Assembly: GCA_963753105.1 (NCBI GenBank) | Contig: CAVWBD010000002.1 | Span: 310,001 to 374,000, forward strand | DNA length: 64,000 nucleotides | Source of the DNA: SZUA-36 sp963753105 | Lineage (GTDB): Bacteria > Pseudomonadota > Gammaproteobacteria > Xanthomonadales > SZUA-36 | Direction of reading: 5' to 3' | Shown here: positions 8,709 to 17,294 of the stretch, one piece after another | Layout: every line of letters begins with the position of its first letter | Position numbering within the stretch: the first letter of the stretch is position 1 | Translations under genes and position numbers: made by a program | The notes under the pieces: generated by a model | Told to the model about the DNA's origin: nothing | The model's input: the letters and a program-made list of their open reading frames with translations, nothing else | Databases searched by the model: none

Positions 8709-10268
8709 ATGAACTTCCGATTTATTTCACTGCCGCTATCTGTGCTCATATTGGTCGCAATTGCCGGGTGCAGCACTACCGGACCAAAACCGGGCGCACC
8801 CCCGCAACAGAAACCACCGATTCAGGAAAGCAGTACAGACAGGGAAACACGTGAACAGTTAGATCGTATCCAACAGAACCCGGCACTCAGAAGCGTAGCC
8901 GAAGTTGTTGAACTGTCACAAAACAAGACTGTTGAGCCACAAGACCTGGCGTTGGAAATCGTACGCTCACTCGAGTCCGTACCATCCGGCCAGCTTACCG
9001 GCATGATCGAAACCCGGGTTTATGACCCTGAATTTACCGAGTGGCTCGAGTTGACACTGCTGGTCCGCAAATCACTTGTGCATCAGGTCCCGGTCAGTGC
9101 CGCTGCCCAATACTGGCAGGACTTCCACTACGGCCATGCAATAAACAGGACGAATTTCCCGGACCTGGTATCCCGTTATGGCAGCTATTTCCCAACGCCG
9201 TCCCATGTTGCCGTTTTGCTACCCTCCCAGGGTGGACTGGCTGCCGCAGGCAGGGCTATCCGTGACGGCATCATCAGCGCTTACATGGAGCACCCCGGCG
9301 GGTCCGTGATCAGGTTTTATTCGAGCGGAAAAAATAGCGAGTCCGCCCTGGCCGCCTATCACCAGGCGAGGCAGGATGGCGCCGCGCATATTATCGGCCC
9401 ATTACGGATGGAATCCACGCGGGCACTGGCCAGCCTTGAAAGTCACGATGTGCCGACCCTGCTGCTCAACGATCCCGGGGTGGAGCCGGGTTTGAATCCG
9501 GACCAGGCCATGATGGTCAGCAGACTTTCGCTGTCACAGACCGAGGAGGCAGCCGCAATCGCTGAGCGTGTACTTGCCCAGGGTCAAAAAAGGGCGGTTA
9601 TGATCGTACCTGAAAGCAACTGGGGTCAACGCATAGAAGCGGCCTTTGGCTCGGCTTTTGTGCAAGGCCAGGGGCAAATCCCCGCCAGTGCGTACTTCAG
9701 TGAGGCAACGAGTGACCACAGCGACGTTTTGACAGAGGTGTTAAAGATAGATGAAAGCAAGCAGCGTAAGCAGGACTTGCAATCCCGGCTGGGCATACCA
9801 TTGGAGTTTGAACCCATCCGCCGTGAGGATTTCGACTTTATCTTCCTGGCGGCAAGCTCGGCCCAGGGACGGGAATTGAAACCCTTGTTCAAATTTCACG
9901 ACGCAGGCGATGTACCGGTCTATGCCATGAGCCGGGTTTACAGTGGCCGTGCCGAAGTGGACTCTGACCGGGATCTGAATGGCGTGGTTTTCCCCGTCAC
10001 GCCGTGGCAACTGGAGGCCATGGGAAATCCCCTGCCGGCATTGGAAAGCCTGCGCAACGGAGATTTTGGCAACCTGCATGCACTGGGACGGGATGCCTGG
10101 CAACTATTGCCCTGGTTACCCTTGTTGGCGAAAGACCCTGATCTCGAGTTTCCAGGCAATACCGGCATCCTGACCTTGCAAGCCGATGGGCACCTGTCGC
10201 GGCAGCCTGGCTGGGCACAGTTTTCCGCGGGTCATCCCATACCCTACCAGTGGCCGGACCAACATTAA
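8709..10268 (+). CDS. lpoA: LpoA/LppC, outer-membrane lipoprotein activator of PBP1a
   Basis: Outer-membrane lipoprotein that reaches through the periplasm to stimulate the glycosyltransferase/transpeptidase PBP1a. I place the start at 8709 (MNFRFISLPLSVL) because it gives a clean lipoprotein signal with lipobox IAGC; the frame stays open upstream. The 519-residue product has a helical TPR-like N-terminal half and a C-terminal periplasmic-binding-protein fold (from about residue 160: HVAVLLPSQGGLAAAGRAIRDG). It is shorter than the 678-residue E. coli protein, mainly in the N-terminal half. yraN overlaps its end. Confidence 0.92.
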   Translation: MNFRFISLPLSVLILVAIAGCSTTGPKPGAPPQQKPPIQESSTDRETREQLDRIQQNPALRSVAEVVELSQNKTVEPQDLALEIVRSLESVPSGQLTGMIETRVYDPEFTEWLELTLLVRKSLVHQVPVSAAAQYWQDFHYGHAINRTNFPDLVSRYGSYFPTPSHVAVLLPSQGGLAAAGRAIRDGIISAYMEHPGGSVIRFYSSGKNSESALAAYHQARQDGAAHIIGPLRMESTRALASLESHDVPTLLLNDPGVEPGLNPDQAMMVSRLSLSQTEEAAAIAERVLAQGQKRAVMIVPESNWGQRIEAAFGSAFVQGQGQIPASAYFSEATSDHSDVLTEVLKIDESKQRKQDLQSRLGIPLEFEPIRREDFDFIFLAASSAQGRELKPLFKFHDAGDVPVYAMSRVYSGRAEVDSDRDLNGVVFPVTPWQLEAMGNPLPALESLRNGDFGNLHALGRDAWQLLPWLPLLAKDPDLEFPGNTGILTLQADGHLSRQPGWAQFSAGHPIPYQWPDQH

Positions 10269-10652
10269 ATAAGCGCAAGGCCCGTGGCTCACGGGTGGCG
10301 GGGGCACGCTGGGAAAAAGTCGCCGAGTCATTTTTATACTCAAAGGGACTGAACTTATTACACAGGAATTTTTCCTGCCGTTTTGGTGAAATTGACCTGG
10401 TGATGGAGGACGGAACCGCCACTTGTATTCGTAGAAGTCAAATACCGGACAGACAGCCGGCATGGCAGCGGTGCTGAAGCCGTTACTTTGCAAAAGCAAC
10501 GTAAAATCTGCCGTACAGCAGCGTGGTTTTTAGCCCGGAACCCACACAGGGCTGAACAAACGTGCCGCTTTGACGTAATATCCATCGATACAGGAAAGGG
10601 AGATCAGGGCATACATTGGATCAGGAATGCCTTTTATACAACCACAGGATAG
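10250..10652 (+). CDS. yraN: YraN, UPF0102 endonuclease-like protein (one frameshift near 10423)
   Basis: Small protein with a restriction-endonuclease-like fold whose role is not settled. The first part holds the family core GEIDLVMEDG; after TAT the frame shifts. Skipping one T at 10423-10424 yields VFVEVKYR, then AEAVTLQKQRKI, CRFDVISID and a C-terminus GIHWIRNAFY, exactly the family pattern, 133 residues in all. The start is GTG, 19 bases inside the end of lpoA. The second catalytic-type motif (E-V-K of VFVEVK) is only present after correction. Confidence 0.9.
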
Positions 10653-10729
10653 GAACATGCAGAATCACCGACCCCCAAACATTGAATCGCAAACCACAAC
10701 AAGCGAACCAGTAAACAAGGAGCAACCGT

Positions 10730-11270
10730 TTGAGCATCATGTTCATTGGCCTGTGCTCGACCATCGTGGCCCTGACGGCCTGTTCCGGACATGAACGCCG
10801 CACCACCGGCACCGTTCTCAATGACCAGAATCTCGAATACGAAGTCATCAGCAATATCACGCTCCGACCCGGCTTCGGCGAAAACGACCACATCAAGGTG
10901 GAGGTACACCAGGGTGTCGTGCTGCTGGCCGGTGAAACCGTCTCCGAAGAAAACAAGCTGCTGGCAACCAAGCTGGCCGAAAAACCAAGCTTGACACAAC
11001 GTGTCGTCAATGACCTCAAAATCGGCAGAAGGGCCGGTTTTGGCGGCAAACTGGACAACACCTGGCTGACCACCAAGGTTAATTCGATACTGATCGCGAA
11101 AAACCCTGTTGCCGGCAGCGATGTCGCGGATCAAGGTGATCAGTTCACAGAATACCGTTTACCTGATGGGATTGTACTCGCGCGAAGAGGGTGAAAAAGT
11201 TGCGGAAGTGGTACGCAACATCGGTGGCGTTGAGAGAGTCGTAAAGATCTTTGACTACACGGACGACTGA
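10730..11270 (+). CDS. dolP: DolP-like BON-domain lipoprotein (one frameshift near 11127)
   Basis: Outer-membrane lipoprotein with two BON domains, linked in E. coli to envelope integrity and BAM activity. The start is TTG at 10730, supported by AAGGAG at 10717-10722 with 7-base spacing. The lipobox is LTAC. BON 1 spans about residues 35-100 and BON 2 from KLDNTWLTTKVNS onward. The frame breaks near 11127; one extra base removed restores IKVISSQNTVYLMGLYS and a C-terminus VVKIFDYTDD, for 179 residues. The diaA/gmhA-type gene usually found between yraN and dolP is absent. Confidence 0.88.
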
Positions 11271-11758
11271 ACTAGAAACCCGGCAAACACAGCCAGCAGG
11301 GCCAGCGTATATAAACCAGCGACCACGTCATCGATCATGATGCCAAAGCCCCCGCTGACTTTTTTATCCAGCTGACGGATCGGCCAGGGTTTGAAAATAT
11401 CGAAAAACCGGAACAGCACGAATGCAGCCAGTAACCACTGCCATTGGACAGGCACCAGGGCCACTGCCAGCCAGTAACCCACCATTTCATCCCAGACAAT
11501 ACCGCCGTGGTCGTGCACACCCAGCCTGTTGCTGACCCGGCCACACAACGCCGTTCCCACGCCGAACATCAATACCAGGACTGCCCAGAACCACAAAGGA
11601 TCCAGGCTTTTCAACAGCAGGGCAAAAGGTACCGCGACCAGGGTACCCATGGTCCCGGGCGCCCACGGCGATAAGCCTGAGCCAAGACCAAAAGCCAGAA
11701 AACCGGCCGGGGAACCGAGCGCCACTTTTTTAGGTGCTGCGCGGTCCTGTTCCGTCAC
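11255..11758 (-). CDS. pgpA: PgpA, phosphatidylglycerophosphatase A
   Basis: Inner-membrane phosphatase that turns phosphatidylglycerophosphate into phosphatidylglycerol. The 167-residue protein contains the N-terminal GLGSGLSPWAPGTMG, the IVWDEMVGYW segment with acidic metal-binding residues, FRFFDIFKPWPI and GGFGIMIDDVVAG, all in the family order, with hydrophobic segments between. It overlaps the end of thiL by 29 bases and converges with dolP, the two ends overlapping by 16 bases. Confidence 0.96.
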   Translation of the reverse strand: MTEQDRAAPKKVALGSPAGFLAFGLGSGLSPWAPGTMGTLVAVPFALLLKSLDPLWFWAVLVLMFGVGTALCGRVSNRLGVHDHGGIVWDEMVGYWLAVALVPVQWQWLLAAFVLFRFFDIFKPWPIRQLDKKVSGGFGIMIDDVVAGLYTLALLAVFAGFLVQSSV

Positions 11759-12738
11759 ATCGTTTGCGGATGCGATTCACGTACCACAGCCCGAAATGTT
11801 CAAAGCCGGATTTTTGCGGGTCAAAACCCTCACCATCGGCCGTGACACAACGGATACCCGGGTCATTTTCGATCTGTCCGATAACAGTCAGATCGATACC
11901 CAGCTGTTGTTTCCAGTCGACCATCAGTTCGGCTCGTGGCATTGCGGAGTGTAAACAGCAACTCGTAGTCATCCCCACCGGACAACTGGCAATTCCACCT
12001 GGACTTCTCGTCAAGGTCCGCGAGTAAATCTGCATAGGGCAATTGTGCGAGCTCAATCCGTGCACCACATCCGGATGCCTTCAACACATGACCCAGATCG
12101 GCCAGCAAGCCGTCTGAAATATCAATACAGGCACTCGCATAACCTGCCAGGGCCTGCCCCAGCTTTACCCGTGGCTGTGGCCGGTCGAGCAACTGTCTGT
12201 CTGTTACCGCGTTTCCATCCCGCAACAATTCCAGCACCCTGGCGGCGCCGCCAACGGTGCCGGACACCACCAGCAGGTCACCGGGTTTTGCCCCGTTACG
12301 CTGCAATTGCTTGCCCGGCTCAATAACGCCAAGCGCGGTCACGCAGACGGACAAGGGCCCGGAGGTGGTATCACCGCCGACCAGTACAACACCGTGTGCC
12401 TGCGCAAGCGTTTTGAAACCCTGGATAAATGACTGCAGCCATTGCGGGTCAACCTTGGGTAATGACAGGGACAACAAGGCCCAGCGCGGTGTTGCACCCA
12501 TTGCCGCCAGGTCACTCAGATTGACTGCCAGGCATTTGTGGGCGATATCATAAGCCGCGGTATCGTCTGGGAAATGCGTGCCCGCATTCAGCGTATCGGT
12601 TGCCGCCACCAGGTTTGGCCCTCAGGTACGGCCAGGACCGCCGCATCATCACCGATACCCAGTTCCACCCCTGCAGCCAGAAAAATCAGGCACGGCAACA
12701 GCCTGTTGTATCTGGTGAATCAGTTCAAACTCTTTCAT
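11730..12738 (-). CDS. thiL: ThiL, thiamine-monophosphate kinase (three frameshifts)
   Basis: ATP-dependent kinase making thiamine diphosphate, the active cofactor. The pieces are MKEFELIHQIQQAVAVPDF, then LAAGVELGIGDDAAVL, then VAATDTLNAGTHF through SGGDDYELLFTLR, then ELMVDWKQQLGIDLTVIG to the end. The joins are near 12683 (one extra base in a run of A on the plus strand), near 12615 (one base missing) and near 11943 (one extra base). After correction the length is 335 residues, normal for the family. Motifs seen include GIGDDAA, VGGDTTSGPL and DISDGLLADL. The start is one base before the nusB stop region. Confidence 0.92.
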
Positions 12739-13213
12739 TCAGGAATTAGCTTTAAAGGGTGAGAGTGATGCGGGATCGCGCCATTCCCTGGCAGCCTTGT
12801 CGAGTACACCGTTGATAAAACTGTGGCCCTGCTCGGCTCCGAACTGCTTTGCCAGGTTGATCGCCTCATCGATCACCACCTGGTACGGGACCTCGATACT
12901 CTGCAACAACTCGTATGCAGCAATACTCAGTATTACGTGCTCGATGACATCCAGCTGGTCCAGGGGCCGGTCCAGAAAAGGTGTAATTTTCTCGTCAAGA
13001 TCCGCCTGTTCACTACACACCTTTCTTACCAGGGTGGTAAACAATTCGTCATCGACATTGCTGAAGTCCTGCACTTCATGAAACTGGGCCAGGATGTCAC
13101 CGCACATCCTGCCCGGTCAGGTGCCACTGGTACAAAGCCTGCAGGGCACGCCGCCGTGCACGGCGGCGGGACTCGAATTTGCTGTTTAGCCCGCATATTT
13201 CACCAGTCGGCAT
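12739..13213 (-). CDS. nusB: NusB, transcription antitermination factor (one frameshift near 13105)
   Basis: RNA-binding protein that joins NusE (S10) on boxA to prevent early termination in rRNA operons. The C-terminal 121 residues are in one frame (through YQVVIDEAINLAKQFGAEQ and FINGVLDKAAREW). The N-terminal arginine-rich segment ESRRRARRRALQALYQWHL lies in another frame. Dropping one base near 13105 joins them as LTGQDCGDILAQF, giving about 157 residues from the ATG at 13213. An internal start at 13107 would lose the RNA-binding N-terminus and is unlikely to be the real one. Confidence 0.9.
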
Positions 13214-13439
13214 CGAGCCTCTGTATAACTAAATGACATGGTTGAATTAAATGACATTTTCTTTAAGAACCCCAATGGTACACTTTGTACCCAGCTCGAT
13301 TCCTATCCCAGCCCTGGCTAGTCCATAACAACTGGGCTTGGTCTTCCCTCAGGACGTAGCTGCCTATGTCCTTCAGTCCAGCCCTGCGTCCAGTTGTATC
13401 TGTCCTTCGCCATCTTCCGGGATACTGGTGAATATGCGG
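13214..13439 (-). other. Spacer between ribH and nusB with a direct repeat
   Basis: Genes ribH and nusB normally touch or overlap, yet here 226 bases separate them. On the plus strand TAAATGACAT occurs twice (13230-13239 and 13248-13257), a period of 18 bases just upstream of nusB. Minus-strand GTG at 13450 opens a short frame that, with one missing base restored, would run about 62 codons to a TAA at 13263. I do not recognise that peptide, and it may be a relic of an insertion. Confidence 0.4.
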
Positions 13440-13907
13440 CTAGTTGCCACGACCGTCCAGCAAGGCAATCATCTGTAGTGCTGCAACGGCAGTGTCAAAA
13501 CCCTTGTTACCCGCACCGGCTCCGGCGCGCTCCAGCGCCTGGTCAACGTTATCGGTAGTCAGCACTCCGAAAATAACCGGCAAAGCGTGCTTCAGGCCCA
13601 CCTCGGCAATTCCCCTGCTGCATTCACCGGCCACGTAATCAAAATGCGGGGTTCCGCCACGGATGACCGCGCCGAGCGCAATAACCGCATCGTGCCGGCC
13701 GCTGCCGGCCAGCTTATCAGCGATCAACGGCAACTCAAATGCCCCAGGCACCCAGGCCAGCGTGATATCATCATCGGCAATCCCGTTGCGACTCAAGGCA
13801 TCGAGCGCACCATCCACCAGTTGTTGAACGATGAAGTGGTTGAACTCGCTGGCGACAAGCGCAATCTTGCAACTGCGTTGCGGTAGCTCAAGTGGTAATT
13901 CATTCAT
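13440..13907 (-). CDS. ribH: RibH, 6,7-dimethyl-8-ribityllumazine synthase
   Basis: Condenses 3,4-dihydroxy-2-butanone 4-phosphate with the ribitylaminopyrimidine to give lumazine, the penultimate riboflavin step. The 155-residue protein has the conserved ASEFNHFIVQQL, WVPGAFELP, ALGAVIRGGTPHFDYV and FGVLTTDNVDQALERAG motifs, including the catalytic-type histidine in HFDYV. The start overlaps the end of ribB by 4 bases. Confidence 0.97.
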   Translation of the reverse strand: MNELPLELPQRSCKIALVASEFNHFIVQQLVDGALDALSRNGIADDDITLAWVPGAFELPLIADKLAGSGRHDAVIALGAVIRGGTPHFDYVAGECSRGIAEVGLKHALPVIFGVLTTDNVDQALERAGAGAGNKGFDTAVAALQMIALLDGRGN

Positions 13908-15037
13908 ATCGCTTGTTTCCCGGTACTTGATCCACTTTCGACATACTCGACCACTTCCAGGCCAAAACCTGCCAGGCCGGTCATGCGTTTGGGCGCGCTC
14001 AGAACGCGCATTTTCCTGACACCCATGTCATAAATGATCTGGGCGCCGATACCATAAGTCCGCAGTTCACTGGATTGCCGGCTGTCGCCGCTGCTCAATA
14101 CGCTGGGTTCAGGTTCTGCCTGGATTCGCCGCAGCAATTTTTCATCGTCTACATGTCCGCCCAGCACCAGGATCAGGCCTTTACCCATGCGCTCCACTTC
14201 CGCCATGGCCACCCGCAAGGGCAGTCCAAAATCATCCCGCTTGATACCCAGTACATCACTTAGCGGGTTTTGCACGTGCACCCTGACCAGCGTGGGCTCA
14301 TCTGCGTCCACCTCGCCCTTGAGCATGGCGAGATGCAGGTTGTCCTCAATCCGGTCACGGTAGGTCACCAGGCGGAACGGGCCAAAATCGGTTTCAACAT
14401 CGTGTGCTGACAGGCATTCTACGGAATGTTCGGTCTCCATGCGGTAACGGATCAGGTCCGTAATCGTACCGATTTTCAGACCGTGCTTTTCCGCATAGGC
14501 TTCCAGCTGTGGCCGTCGCGCCATGCTGCCATCTTCGTTCAGTATCTCAACCAACGCTGCTGCCGGTTCAAGCCCCGCCAACATGGCCAGGTCCACACCC
14601 GCCTCGGTATGACCGGCACGTGACAACACACCACCGGGCTGCGCCATCAGCGGGAATACATGACCGGGTTGGGCAATGTCTTCGGGCCTGGCATCCGGTA
14701 ACGCGGCCGTGCGAATCGTGTGCGCCCGGTCATAAGCGGAAATACCCGTGGTTATACCTTCGGCAGCCTCAATCGATATCGTAAAATTGGTCGAAAACCG
14801 GGCTTCATTCTTGTTGACCATCAACAGCAGGTTCAACTGTTCACAACGCTCACGCGTGATGGGCATGCAGATCAGGCCACGGCCGTGGTGGGCCATGAAG
14901 TTGATATCCTCCGGACGCACCTTGGAGGCCGCCATGATCAGGTCGCCCTCGTTTTCCCGATCCTCGTCATCGATCAATACGATCATCTTGCCGGCACGGA
15001 TGTCCTCAATGAGTTCCGGGATACTGTTCAATTTCAT
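13904..15037 (-). CDS. ribB: RibB, 3,4-dihydroxy-2-butanone 4-phosphate synthase with a degenerate GTP cyclohydrolase II-like tail
   Basis: Residues 1-200 form a complete DHBP synthase, with DDEDRENEGDLI near residue 23, the HHGRGLICMP segment and GHTEAGVDLA. Residues 205-377 resemble GTP cyclohydrolase II in order and length but lack the zinc ligands: where the family reads C-x10-C-x-C the sequence is VHVQNPLSDVLGIKRDDFG, with no cysteine. The C-terminal YGIGAQIIYDMGVRKMR is kept. Such RibB proteins with an inactive second domain are known in Proteobacteria, so GTP cyclohydrolase activity must come from a ribA elsewhere. Confidence 0.93.
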   Translation of the reverse strand: MKLNSIPELIEDIRAGKMIVLIDDEDRENEGDLIMAASKVRPEDINFMAHHGRGLICMPITRERCEQLNLLLMVNKNEARFSTNFTISIEAAEGITTGISAYDRAHTIRTAALPDARPEDIAQPGHVFPLMAQPGGVLSRAGHTEAGVDLAMLAGLEPAAALVEILNEDGSMARRPQLEAYAEKHGLKIGTITDLIRYRMETEHSVECLSAHDVETDFGPFRLVTYRDRIEDNLHLAMLKGEVDADEPTLVRVHVQNPLSDVLGIKRDDFGLPLRVAMAEVERMGKGLILVLGGHVDDEKLLRRIQAEPEPSVLSSGDSRQSSELRTYGIGAQIIYDMGVRKMRVLSAPKRMTGLAGFGLEVVEYVESGSSTGKQAI

Positions 15038-15058
15038 CGGAATAATTCCTCGCTGCGG

Positions 15059-15673
15059 CTACTCCGCTGCAGCCTCTTGCTGGCCATAATGGGTCAGGCG
15101 GTCAAGATAGCGTGCGATCAGGTCCACTTCGAGATTGACCTTTCCACCCACAACCAGGTTACCAAGGCTTGTCACCTCCAGTGTGTGCGGTATCACGCAC
15201 ACGGAAAACCGGTTGTCGTCCACTTCGTTGACAGTCATGCTGACGCCGTCCAGGCAGGCCGAACCCTTGGGTGCAATATACCGCGCGAGGCTGCGGTCCG
15301 TTTCAAACAGAAACCTTTCTGAACGTGCATCCCCGGTTTTCTCCAGCAATGTTGCGAGACCATCCACGTGACCCGATACCAGGTGGCCACCAAACCGGTC
15401 CGAAGCCCGCATGGCCAGTTCCAGGTTGACACTGTCACCTGGCCCACGGTCGCCGAGGCTGGTCTTGTCCAGCGTTTCCACCGATACATCAGCGCTGAAG
15501 CCATTTGCATCGGGATCCAGCATGGTCAGGCACACACCGGATACACTGATGCTGTCACCGGTCCCGCACCCCTCCATCAACTCCGCAGGCACATCGAAAC
15601 GGATGCGCAAATCTCCATCGAACGATTCCCTTGATTGCATGATGCCCATGGCTGTGACGATTCCAGTAAACAT
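15059..15673 (-). CDS. ribE: RibE, riboflavin synthase alpha chain
   Basis: Dismutates two lumazine molecules into riboflavin and a pyrimidine. The 204-residue protein has the invariant N-terminus MFTGIVTAMG and two homologous barrel repeats: the first with DSISVSGVCLTM near residue 38, the second with SACLDGVSMTVNEV near residue 140. GHLVSGHVDG marks the join. Length is normal. It lies 12 bases after ribD and 21 bases before ribB. Confidence 0.97.
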   Translation of the reverse strand: MFTGIVTAMGIMQSRESFDGDLRIRFDVPAELMEGCGTGDSISVSGVCLTMLDPDANGFSADVSVETLDKTSLGDRGPGDSVNLELAMRASDRFGGHLVSGHVDGLATLLEKTGDARSERFLFETDRSLARYIAPKGSACLDGVSMTVNEVDDNRFSVCVIPHTLEVTSLGNLVVGGKVNLEVDLIARYLDRLTHYGQQEAAAE

Positions 15674-15685
15674 TTTCCTTAGCCT

Positions 15686-16783
15686 CTAATCCTGCCAAAC
15701 CGGCTTCAGGCGTAAACGCATGTCCTGTCCGATATGTTGTGATTCTATCCATTCCAGATGGACGCGATCGTCCATTTTATCAAGTCGGGGTGACGCAAAC
15801 GGACTGAGGGCACCACCACCCAATAATACGGGCGCCTGGTAGATCAAAATCTCGTCGACCAGCCGCAGTCGCAGTAACTCACCGCATAATGTCGCACCGG
15901 CCTCGACCTGCACCTCGTTGATTTCCCTCGCTGCCAATTCACGCAACAGGGCCAACAGGTCTACCCTGCCCTCGAAGGCGGGTAAATCAATGCATTTCGC
16001 ACCCGCGTCCGACAGTAATTGCCTGCCAGAGCCATTTTCCAGGCCCGCAATCATGATCTCACCGCCGCTATCAAACAAACCGGCGCCCACTGGCGTGCGC
16101 CAATGACTGTCGGCGATAACCCTCAATGGTTGTCGCTCATGACCTTCGAGCCGTACATTCAGCGAGGGATTATCCGCCAGGACCGTACCGATCCCGGTCA
16201 GGATCGCATCCGACCTGGCCCGCCAGTTCTGCACATCGGCGCGCGCGTCCGGTCCGCTGATCCATTGGCTGGTCCCGTTGGACAAGGCAATGTGGCCATC
16301 GGTGCTCTGGGCCAGCTTGACGCGCACGTGTGGAAGGCCCAAACGCATACGCTTGATAAATCCGGCGTTGAGTTCCTCCGCCTCGTCGGCCAGCAGGCCG
16401 GTATCCACCTGGATTCCGGCTTGGCGTAAACAAATGATACCGGCGCCACTGACCCTGGGGTTGGGGTCTTCTATCGCACACACCACGCGTTTAATGCGCG
16501 CATCAATCAATGCGTCCACGCACGGCGGAGTACGGCCATGGTAACTGCATGGCTCGAGCGTGACATAGGCGGTTCCGCCGGCGGCTTTGTCGCCGGCCTC
16601 TTCCAGGGCGTGAATTTCCGCGTGTCTGCCACCCGTTTGAGCGTGCCAGCCCTGGCCAACCACATGGTCATCCTGGCTGATGACACAACCGACCCGCGGA
16701 TTAGGGTGGGTAGTATTCAGGCCTTTGCGGGCCAGTTGAATCGCGGCTTCCATGCATTGCTGGTCAAATACGCTGAAGCTCAT
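15686..16783 (-). CDS. ribD: RibD, bifunctional diaminohydroxyphosphoribosylaminopyrimidine deaminase / uracil reductase
   Basis: Carries out two successive riboflavin steps. Residues 1-145 are the cytidine-deaminase-like domain with the zinc site HAE (GGRHAEIHALEEAG) and PCSYHGRTPPC. Residues 150-365 are the NADPH-dependent reductase, starting LPHVRVKLAQSTDGHIA and including GIGTVLADNPSLNVR. The start overlaps the nrdR stop by 4 bases. Confidence 0.97.
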   Translation of the reverse strand: MSFSVFDQQCMEAAIQLARKGLNTTHPNPRVGCVISQDDHVVGQGWHAQTGGRHAEIHALEEAGDKAAGGTAYVTLEPCSYHGRTPPCVDALIDARIKRVVCAIEDPNPRVSGAGIICLRQAGIQVDTGLLADEAEELNAGFIKRMRLGLPHVRVKLAQSTDGHIALSNGTSQWISGPDARADVQNWRARSDAILTGIGTVLADNPSLNVRLEGHERQPLRVIADSHWRTPVGAGLFDSGGEIMIAGLENGSGRQLLSDAGAKCIDLPAFEGRVDLLALLRELAAREINEVQVEAGATLCGELLRLRLVDEILIYQAPVLLGGGALSPFASPRLDKMDDRVHLEWIESQHIGQDMRLRLKPVWQD

Positions 16784-17292
16784 TTTTTGCCAGTGCGTTT
16801 CTTCAGCAATGAAATCTGCCGTTCATCCAGGCTACCCGGGTGCTCTTTTTCCAGCTTTTCGATCTCGTCACGAAACGCCTGGATATCCTCGAAACGGCGA
16901 TACACGGAAGCAAACCTTACATAGGCGACCTGGTCCAGTTGGCCCAGCTCGCGCATGACCCACTCTCCAATCAGGCTACTGGGTATTTCTGCTTCCTCCG
17001 CACCACGGATGTCCCTCAACAGGGTGCGTATGGCCCGTTCTATCTCCCGGGTCTCGACCGGTCTTTTTTCAAGCGCGCGAAGCATACTGTTGCGCAATTT
17101 GTCCTCGGAAAATTCCTCGCGCTCCCCGTTTGCCTTGATGACCCTGGGTGCTTTCAGTTCCGGTGTTTCATAGGTATTGAAACGTGCCGCGCACCGGGAG
17201 CATTCCCGCCGCCGCCTGATTTGCATGCCATCACCCGTGACCCGGGAATCAACGACCCGGGTATCATCATGGTTGCAAAACGGACACCACAT
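16780..17292 (-). CDS. nrdR: NrdR, ATP-cone repressor of ribonucleotide reductase genes
   Basis: Represses nrd operons by binding NrdR boxes when loaded with dATP/ATP. The 170-residue protein starts MWCPFCNHDDTRVVDSR and has the zinc ribbon C-x2-C (3,6) with C-x2-C in ECSRCAARF near residue 31, followed by the ATP-cone domain (about 49-139, with RVIKANGEREEFS). It lies between glyA and ribD, a common arrangement. Confidence 0.97.
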   Translation of the reverse strand: MWCPFCNHDDTRVVDSRVTGDGMQIRRRRECSRCAARFNTYETPELKAPRVIKANGEREEFSEDKLRNSMLRALEKRPVETREIERAIRTLLRDIRGAEEAEIPSSLIGEWVMRELGQLDQVAYVRFASVYRRFEDIQAFRDEIEKLEKEHPGSLDERQISLLKKRTGKK

Positions 17293-17294
17293 AA

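Noticed and set aside
13263..13450. Small protein gene between ribH and nusB
   Set aside because: It needs an added base to stay open, starts inside ribH, and has no family I recognise, so it is described only as part of the spacer.
13440..15060. FMN riboswitch ahead of the ribB gene
   Set aside because: Only 21 bases separate ribE and ribB, and no RFN-type conserved blocks are seen in the rib row.
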